From the NCBI RefSeq assembly GCF_003253485.1, contig NZ_QKTX01000004.1, forward strand, positions 334,588 through 398,587: DNA of 64,000 bases, written 5' to 3'. Below, in pieces: positions 59,522-64,000 of the stretch. The first letter of the stretch is position 1. The number at the start of each line of letters is the position of its first letter. The stretch is from Algoriphagus aquaeductus. GTDB lineage: Bacteria > Bacteroidota > Bacteroidia > Cytophagales > Cyclobacteriaceae. Under the pieces are notes generated by a model. That model made no database searches and had not been told where the DNA came from. It saw only the letters and a list, made by a program, of their open reading frames with translations. Position numbers and translations under genes: made by a program.

Positions 59522-60480
59522 CCTTTTAAACGCTTTCTGACTAGTTCCACTACCAAACCAGCGCCATATCCACACAATTGGATCAAAGATGTAAGTAAAG
59601 CTAAGTCTCCAACTAAAATCGACTGATATTTCCAACTTGCTGAATAGACGATAAGTCCTGCCCAAATGCCTAGAATAAGCAAATGAGGAACCAGTAAAAA
59701 CTTATATAAAGCGACATTGAGCACAATCGAAATCAGAAAAATGAGAAAGAAAGTGGGAAGTAGATGTACCAACTTGATCGCTTCGGGATGAAAACGGGAA
59801 ACATTTACCCGATTCCTTCCAAAAGAAAAAGCCTGCTTCGCAAATGATCCCAGTGTGCTTTTTCTTTTATGATAGACAAAAGCTTCTTCAACCAATTCGA
59901 GCTTAAATCCTGCTTTTTTGATCCGAATACTCCACTCGATATCCTCTCCCCTATTGGGATCTACAAAACCACCTACTTGCTCAAATACTTTTCTGGAAAC
60001 CCCCATATTGAAACCCCGAGCCTGATATTTTGAGGGATCTTTGAGTTTACCTCGGATTCCTCCCGTAGTCCAAAAAGAAGTCATGGCAAAATCCATCGCC
60101 TTTTGGAGATTTGAAAAATCATCCGCAGCGGCATCTGGTCCACCAAAAGCATCCAAATTCCTATTGTAAATAGCCTCTTTGAGTACTTCCATATACCGCT
60201 TTGGCAAAATGACATCCGAATCCAAAATGACAAAAAAATCACCGTTTGCTTGATTCATACCCTTATTTCTCGCGAATCCTTGTCCGGTATTTTGCTGGAA
60301 GATGTACTGAAGATCCATCCGACCCCGAAAAGAGTCCACCACCTCGTCGGATTTAATATCAGACCCATCTTCAACCACAATTACCTCGAATTCTGGTAGC
60401 GTCTGTTCAGCCAGACTTTCCAGTAACTCCAAAAGCTCATCCGGCCGATTAAAAACAGGAATGATGATCGAGAAATACAT
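59518..60480 (-). CDS. Glycosyltransferase family 2, with C-terminal membrane helices
   Basis: 320 residues. GT-A domain: FSIIIPVFNRPDELLELLES, VIVVEDGSD, NTGQGFARNKGMNQANGDFF and VILDSDVILPKRY (DxD-like). The region DPNRGEDIEWSIRIKKAGF is the acceptor-site motif, and two or three membrane segments lie in the last 90 residues. It is the last gene of the operon headed by the pseudo-dihydroorotase and overlaps the upstream glycosyltransferase by one base. Sugar and acceptor unknown. Confidence 0.9.
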   Translation of the reverse strand: MYFSIIIPVFNRPDELLELLESLAEQTLPEFEVIVVEDGSDIKSDEVVDSFRGRMDLQYIFQQNTGQGFARNKGMNQANGDFFVILDSDVILPKRYMEVLKEAIYNRNLDAFGGPDAAADDFSNLQKAMDFAMTSFWTTGGIRGKLKDPSKYQARGFNMGVSRKVFEQVGGFVDPNRGEDIEWSIRIKKAGFKLELVEEAFVYHKRKSTLGSFAKQAFSFGRNRVNVSRFHPEAIKLVHLLPTFFLIFLISIVLNVALYKFLLVPHLLILGIWAGLIVYSASWKYQSILVGDLALLTSLIQLCGYGAGLVVELVRKRLKG

Positions 60481-61439
60481 CAGAAATCAAAATTGATCTC
60501 TTCGTCAATTTTATATTCTGCCTCCTTGGCCTGATTAGACGTCATCAGTTCTGCGATAAAACCCGTCACAAAAAGCTGCACACCAATAATAATAGCTACC
60601 AGTGCCAAGAAAAATAAGGGCTGATCTACGATTTCCCGAACTTTCAATCCTTTACTCAACCCGTAGATTTTTTCAAAAATCAACCACGCTGTAATGATGA
60701 AACCGGTGAGAAAGGAAAGCGTACCCAAGAGTCCAAAAAAATGCATGGGCTTTTTCTTATAACGATGAACAAAAGAAACCGAAATCAAATCCAGAAATCC
60801 ATTTAGGAAACGCTCAATTCCAAATTTGGAATAACCATATTTTCTAGCCTGATGCTGCACCACCTTTTCCCCAATTTTCGGGAATCCGTTCCACTTTGCC
60901 AGTAACGGAATATAACGATGCATCTCACCGTATATATGGATATTTTTAACCACCTTATTTCGGTAAGCCTTCAATCCACAATTAAAGTCATGAAGCTGGA
61001 TACCAGAGATCCAACGAGTGACTCCGTTAAAAAATTTGGAAGGAATCGTTTTGGATATTGGATCATGTCGCTCCTTTTTCCAACCGGACACGACATCCAG
61101 CCCGTCCGAAACCATAGCAAACAGGCCAGGAATCTCATCAGGGCTATCTTGAAGGTCCGCATCCATGGTGATCACTACGTCTCCTACAGCCCGCTTAAAC
61201 CCTGCATCCAAAGCAGCTGATTTACCATAGTTCCTGGTAAAATTAAGGCCCTTTAAAGACGTATTGGAAGCAGAAAGCTGCTGGATCACCTCCCAAGATC
61301 GATCGGTACTTCCGTCATTGATCAAAATGACCTCATAAGAAAAGCCGTGCGCATTCATCACACGGCTGATCCAATGGGTCAATTCAGGTAAAGATTCTTC
61401 TTCGTTGAATACAGGAACAACAACGGAAATTTGAGTCAT
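60480..61439 (-). CDS. Glycosyltransferase family 2, DPM1/GtrB-like
   Basis: 319 residues. The N-terminal domain ISVVVPVFNEEESLPELTHW, VILINDGSTDRSW, GDVVITMDADLQDSPDEIPG (DxD) and HDFNCGLKAYRNKVVK is that of polyprenyl-phosphate glycosyltransferases; two membrane helices follow (about 230-252 and 266-289). It likely loads a sugar onto undecaprenyl phosphate at the inner membrane. It lies one base after the second DUF4199 gene. Confidence 0.9.
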   Translation of the reverse strand: MTQISVVVPVFNEEESLPELTHWISRVMNAHGFSYEVILINDGSTDRSWEVIQQLSASNTSLKGLNFTRNYGKSAALDAGFKRAVGDVVITMDADLQDSPDEIPGLFAMVSDGLDVVSGWKKERHDPISKTIPSKFFNGVTRWISGIQLHDFNCGLKAYRNKVVKNIHIYGEMHRYIPLLAKWNGFPKIGEKVVQHQARKYGYSKFGIERFLNGFLDLISVSFVHRYKKKPMHFFGLLGTLSFLTGFIITAWLIFEKIYGLSKGLKVREIVDQPLFFLALVAIIIGVQLFVTGFIAELMTSNQAKEAEYKIDEEINFDF

Positions 61440-61440
61440 A

Positions 61441-61992
61441 TTAATAATCCAGCGATTTATCCCGCTTTTTAAGTATAGCTGCCAAAATTAAAGCAATAAT
61501 CGCATAGCCAATTAACCCAAAACCAAAGTTTTTAATCTGACCTCCAAGGGTAAACGAACTTTCAGATTGCTGCTTTAATTTATCCAATGCTTCAGTAGGC
61601 ATAGAATCAGGATTCTGACCAAAACTTTCCATCATTTTTAGGGAGTTTTCAAATGTAACTTCAGCCAAAACTTGCGGAAGAGAAGGATCAATGACTTGAA
61701 AAAGTAAAATCTGTCCTACCAAAGAAACTAGGCCAGAAATCACGATGGCGATAAAACTGAAATTAAATGCTGTCCCAAAAGACATAAAGCCTCCCAATTC
61801 AGTCCTGTACTGAATACCAAAATAAATAGCCAAGGCAAAGAAAATGACCAAGGCAACCAATGCAAACCATCCGGACGCCATAAGGCTCGAATCAATGAAA
61901 TAGGCAATATAGGTTACTGCCAAAGCTACCAACCCCATAGTGAATCCGGGCTTAATGGCTGCTTGAAATGGAGTTTGTACTTGTTCTTCCAT
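61441..61992 (-). CDS. DUF4199 membrane protein, second copy
   Basis: 183 residues, four predicted membrane helices (about 17-33, 38-58, 72-98 and 152-172), with the soluble loop of about 55 residues between helices 3 and 4. GGFMSFGTAFNFSFIAIVIS is a hallmark of DUF4199. Seven bases after the first copy; the two differ greatly in sequence. Role unknown. Confidence 0.85.
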   Translation of the reverse strand: MEEQVQTPFQAAIKPGFTMGLVALAVTYIAYFIDSSLMASGWFALVALVIFFALAIYFGIQYRTELGGFMSFGTAFNFSFIAIVISGLVSLVGQILLFQVIDPSLPQVLAEVTFENSLKMMESFGQNPDSMPTEALDKLKQQSESSFTLGGQIKNFGFGLIGYAIIALILAAILKKRDKSLDY

Positions 61993-61999
61993 AAAAGAT

Positions 62000-62512
62000 T
62001 TAGTTAGGGTTTTTCCTTAAAATAATTGAAATAATAATGCTAAAAAACATTCCGGGTATGATTTTCCAAATCCCGTCGTTGAGTGCAATGTCCCAGAAGG
62101 ACATCGCTTTGAGGTTACTTTGAGTCAATTCAAAAGAATCAATCCCTACCTGAGAAATAATAACCTCACGATTTTCCTCCAATACCGACCATTTAGTCTC
62201 TTGAATAGAAGCAAAAAGGTCCGGAGAAACCTTTAAAATCAAAGCGATACCCAAAAAAGAAATCACTCCGATCAAAAGATAGGTAACGAAACCAATGGTC
62301 ATCCCTTCTGCAAAAGACAAGTACCCTGAATTGGTATAATCTTTAAAAAATTTGATTCCCAAAAACAAAGCGATTGGCGTAATGATATAGCCAAAAATTA
62401 AATTGAGATTGGTAGGATCGGTATTCCAAAAGGAAAGAAATATAAAAGAACCTATGCTCAATATTCCTCCGAGAGTCCCAAATTGATAAGCTGTTTTCAA
62501 GTACTTATTCAT
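62000..62512 (-). CDS. DUF4199 membrane protein, first copy
   Basis: 170 residues with four helices (about 12-30, 38-57, 69-91 and 148-166); GYLSFAEGMTIGFVTYLLIG is the family motif. It overlaps the pseudo-dihydroorotase gene by eight bases. DUF4199 proteins are a Bacteroidota family often found beside glycosyltransferases; possibly they help in envelope assembly (inference). Confidence 0.85.
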   Translation of the reverse strand: MNKYLKTAYQFGTLGGILSIGSFIFLSFWNTDPTNLNLIFGYIITPIALFLGIKFFKDYTNSGYLSFAEGMTIGFVTYLLIGVISFLGIALILKVSPDLFASIQETKWSVLEENREVIISQVGIDSFELTQSNLKAMSFWDIALNDGIWKIIPGMFFSIIISIILRKNPN

Positions 62513-63746
62513 CTACGCTTACCAATTTGCCTTTTTGGATCACATATTTCACTTTACCTTTTAACTCTTTGCCAAACCAAGGATGATTTGATGAAAGTGA
62601 TTTATTGGTCTGGACATCATATTTCCAGGTAGCTTCCGGGTCAAAAATAGTCCAAGAATCCAATGGTATCCCCAAAATTTCAGCTGGTCTTGTTGATATT
62701 TTTTCAATCAACAATCCCCATCCCAACTCCTTAGAGAGTTGGACTAATGCGGGAAGAAAAGTTTGTAGTCCCACCATGCCAAATGCAGCCAAATCAAACT
62801 CAGCAAATTTAGAATCGAAATCTTGAGGCTGATGGTTGGAAACTATTGCATCAATGGTCCCATCTTTCAAGCCTACGATTAGCGCATCTCGATCTGAATC
62901 TCCCCGAAATGGCGGCTTCACTTTAAGGTTGGATTCGAACGAAGCCAAATCTTCATCCCTGAATATCAATTGGTATATGGAAACATCAGCGCTTACGTCA
63001 AGGCCTTCTTTCTTAGCCTGTCTAATCAATTCAACTCCCTTGGCCGTACTTAAGGTCTGAAAATGAACTCTACCTCCCGCATACTTGATGATTTCGAGAT
63101 TTCTTTGAATCGCAACATCTTCTGCAAGATTTGGAATGCCTTTCATCCCCAGTTTGGTGGAAACCTCTCCTTCGTGCATTTGTCCAAAAATAGCTAACAA
63201 AGGATCGTAGGCATGGTCAAACAGAATCCCGTCAAATTTTTGGAGATATTGGAGTATTTTCATGTACCGATCTGAATTGGCAAGTGGCTTTATTCCATCT
63301 CCAAAATATCTAACCCCTGTCTGAAAATACATATCAAGCATCTCCGTCAAATCTTCTCCTTCAGTCTTTTTGGTAACTGCGCCCATGACCAAAAATTCCG
63401 GCAAATAATCTCTGGATTTGCTTTTGATAAATTCCACTTCATTTTTTGATTGGATCACCGGTTCGGTGTTTGGCATGATCAACGCTCTTGAAAATCCACT
63501 AGCCAGAAGTGATTCCGCAAGAGAATTGATAGATTCCCGGTATTCATGGCCAGGTTCACCCAAACCACACCTTAAATCAATCCAACCCTTGCTTGCAAAA
63601 AGACCAGAACAATCAATTACCAAGTCATAAGCAGTAGAACTTCCTTTTTCAATGGGACTTAACTGATTCTTATCAAAAGAATAATTCTCCGGAGCAAATA
63701 TTTTCCCATTTTGGATTAATTGAAGATGTTGAAGAAGGATAGCCAT
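62505..63746 (-). CDS. Dihydroorotase-like protein lacking its metal ligands
   Basis: 413 residues from the ATG at 63746 (MAILLQHLQLIQNG). The fold of a type I dihydroorotase is clear, including RALIMPNTEPVIQSKNEVEF, GMKGIPNLAEDVAIQRNLEI and KVKPPFRGDSDRDALIVGLK. Key residues are lost: the HxHxR of DxHxHxRxPG is DLRCGLGEPG (57-66), the His of the HxxHxST region is Thr (VHFQTLST), and the catalytic Asp of TDHAPH is Asn (SNHQPQ, N304). It should be inactive as a dihydroorotase, like PyrX subunits that support aspartate transcarbamoylase. It heads a five-gene operon with DUF4199 and glycosyltransferase genes. Confidence 0.88.
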   Translation of the reverse strand: MAILLQHLQLIQNGKIFAPENYSFDKNQLSPIEKGSSTAYDLVIDCSGLFASKGWIDLRCGLGEPGHEYRESINSLAESLLASGFSRALIMPNTEPVIQSKNEVEFIKSKSRDYLPEFLVMGAVTKKTEGEDLTEMLDMYFQTGVRYFGDGIKPLANSDRYMKILQYLQKFDGILFDHAYDPLLAIFGQMHEGEVSTKLGMKGIPNLAEDVAIQRNLEIIKYAGGRVHFQTLSTAKGVELIRQAKKEGLDVSADVSIYQLIFRDEDLASFESNLKVKPPFRGDSDRDALIVGLKDGTIDAIVSNHQPQDFDSKFAEFDLAAFGMVGLQTFLPALVQLSKELGWGLLIEKISTRPAEILGIPLDSWTIFDPEATWKYDVQTNKSLSSNHPWFGKELKGKVKYVIQKGKLVSVDE

Positions 63747-63886
63747 TCCGTTAATATTTGGTGCAAAACTGCAATAATATTCTATAAAAAGAAAAGTAAG
63801 AGCGGAATTGAAGTCAATCAAAAAAACAGTTTACCCTAAGCTTGCCTTTAAACAAAATTCAAAAAGACCAAAAGGCCAAAACGCAA

Positions 63887-63917
63887 AAAAGCCTTCAGGG
63901 ATAAGCTGAAGGCTTTG
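63887..63917 (-). terminator. Terminator of the rrn operon
   Basis: On the minus strand AAAGCCTTCAG / CTGAAGGCTTT with a seven-base loop and six T follows the end of 5S rRNA. Confidence 0.88.
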
Positions 63918-63923
63918 AATAAT

Positions 63924-64000
63924 GTGGCGGCGACCTACTCTCCCGGGAGTAACCCCAGTACCATCGGCGCTGCAGGGCTTAACTTCTCTGTTCGGGATGG
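63924..64000 (-). rRNA. rrf: 5S ribosomal RNA, 3' part (partial)
   Basis: The last 77 bases of the window, read on the minus strand, hold conserved 5S segments: CCATCCCGAACAGAGAAGTT (loop B/helix III region), GCGCCGATGGTACTGGGG and the 3' arm GAGAGTAGGTCGCCGCCAC. The 5' part and the rest of the rrn operon lie outside the window. Confidence 0.93.

Overview
The window looks like an ordinary chromosomal stretch of a member of the Bacteroidota, most likely order Cytophagales and close to Cyclobacteriaceae/Algoriphagus. The reasons are the gene families (PorT-type barrels, TonB receptor, alternative GlmU, DUF4199, DUF4221-like, DUF4293, DUF4295 and DUF5522 proteins, the rpmB-rpmG-DUF4295-ftsY order), the scarcity of Shine-Dalgarno sequences, and promoters of the Bacteroidota type (-33 TTTG / -7 TAnnTTTG). 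Family names come from recognition of the sequence, not from a database search.

Layout. 1-7.6 kb: a gene tail, a DUF6340-like lipoprotein, two tandem DUF4221-like lipoproteins, a large secreted BNR propeller protein, a PorT-like barrel and a lone receiver domain. 7.6-15.8 kb (minus strand): a sodium:neurotransmitter-type transporter broken by an in-frame TGA, then a tightly packed operon glmU-like, holB, rimB-like, rimK, hemC, peptidyl-prolyl isomerase, RmlD-like reductase, then rpmE2. 16-28.7 kb: ArsR regulator, YjjG nucleotidase, pruA, a REP-associated transposase with its palindromes, fabG, lpd, an ECF sigma/anti-sigma pair, DUF2721, a GDPD lipoprotein, threonine aldolase and rarA. 28.7-29.6 kb: a repeat-rich tRNA-Val locus with two intact tRNAs, two decayed copies and a GIY-YIG gene. 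29.6-43 kb: TonB receptor, M1 peptidase, a Cys/Met PLP enzyme, truA, an ABC exporter, small envelope proteins, hemE and a MOSC protein. 43-52 kb: dnaK, a lone GroES-like protein, a porin/ammonium transporter pair, hemB and an O/P-type porin. 52-64 kb: HAD phosphatase, rocD, DUF5522, rpmB-rpmG-DUF4295-ftsY, an SPFH/PH-like/ribbon-helix-helix operon, a methyltransferase, then a minus-strand operon (pseudo-dihydroorotase, two DUF4199 proteins, two glycosyltransferases) and the 3' end of a 5S rRNA gene from an rrn operon that continues beyond the window.

Most genes are housekeeping. Three heme genes (hemC, hemE, hemB) are scattered; pruA and rocD both feed glutamate semialdehyde/ornithine metabolism. 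No prophage, CRISPR array, plasmid gene or classical insertion sequence was seen.

The most unusual signals are non-coding: a small TCCCGA/TCGGGA palindrome that sits at the apex of hairpins (tRNA arms, terminators); REP-like palindromes around a RAYT transposase; a cluster of TGACA pentamers and a sigma-54-like promoter before dnaK; and Pho-box-like TTAACA repeats before an O/P-type porin. Among proteins, a dihydroorotase that lacks its metal ligands and an SPFH operon ending in a ribbon-helix-helix protein stand out. No convincing wholly new multi-gene defence or metabolic system was found.
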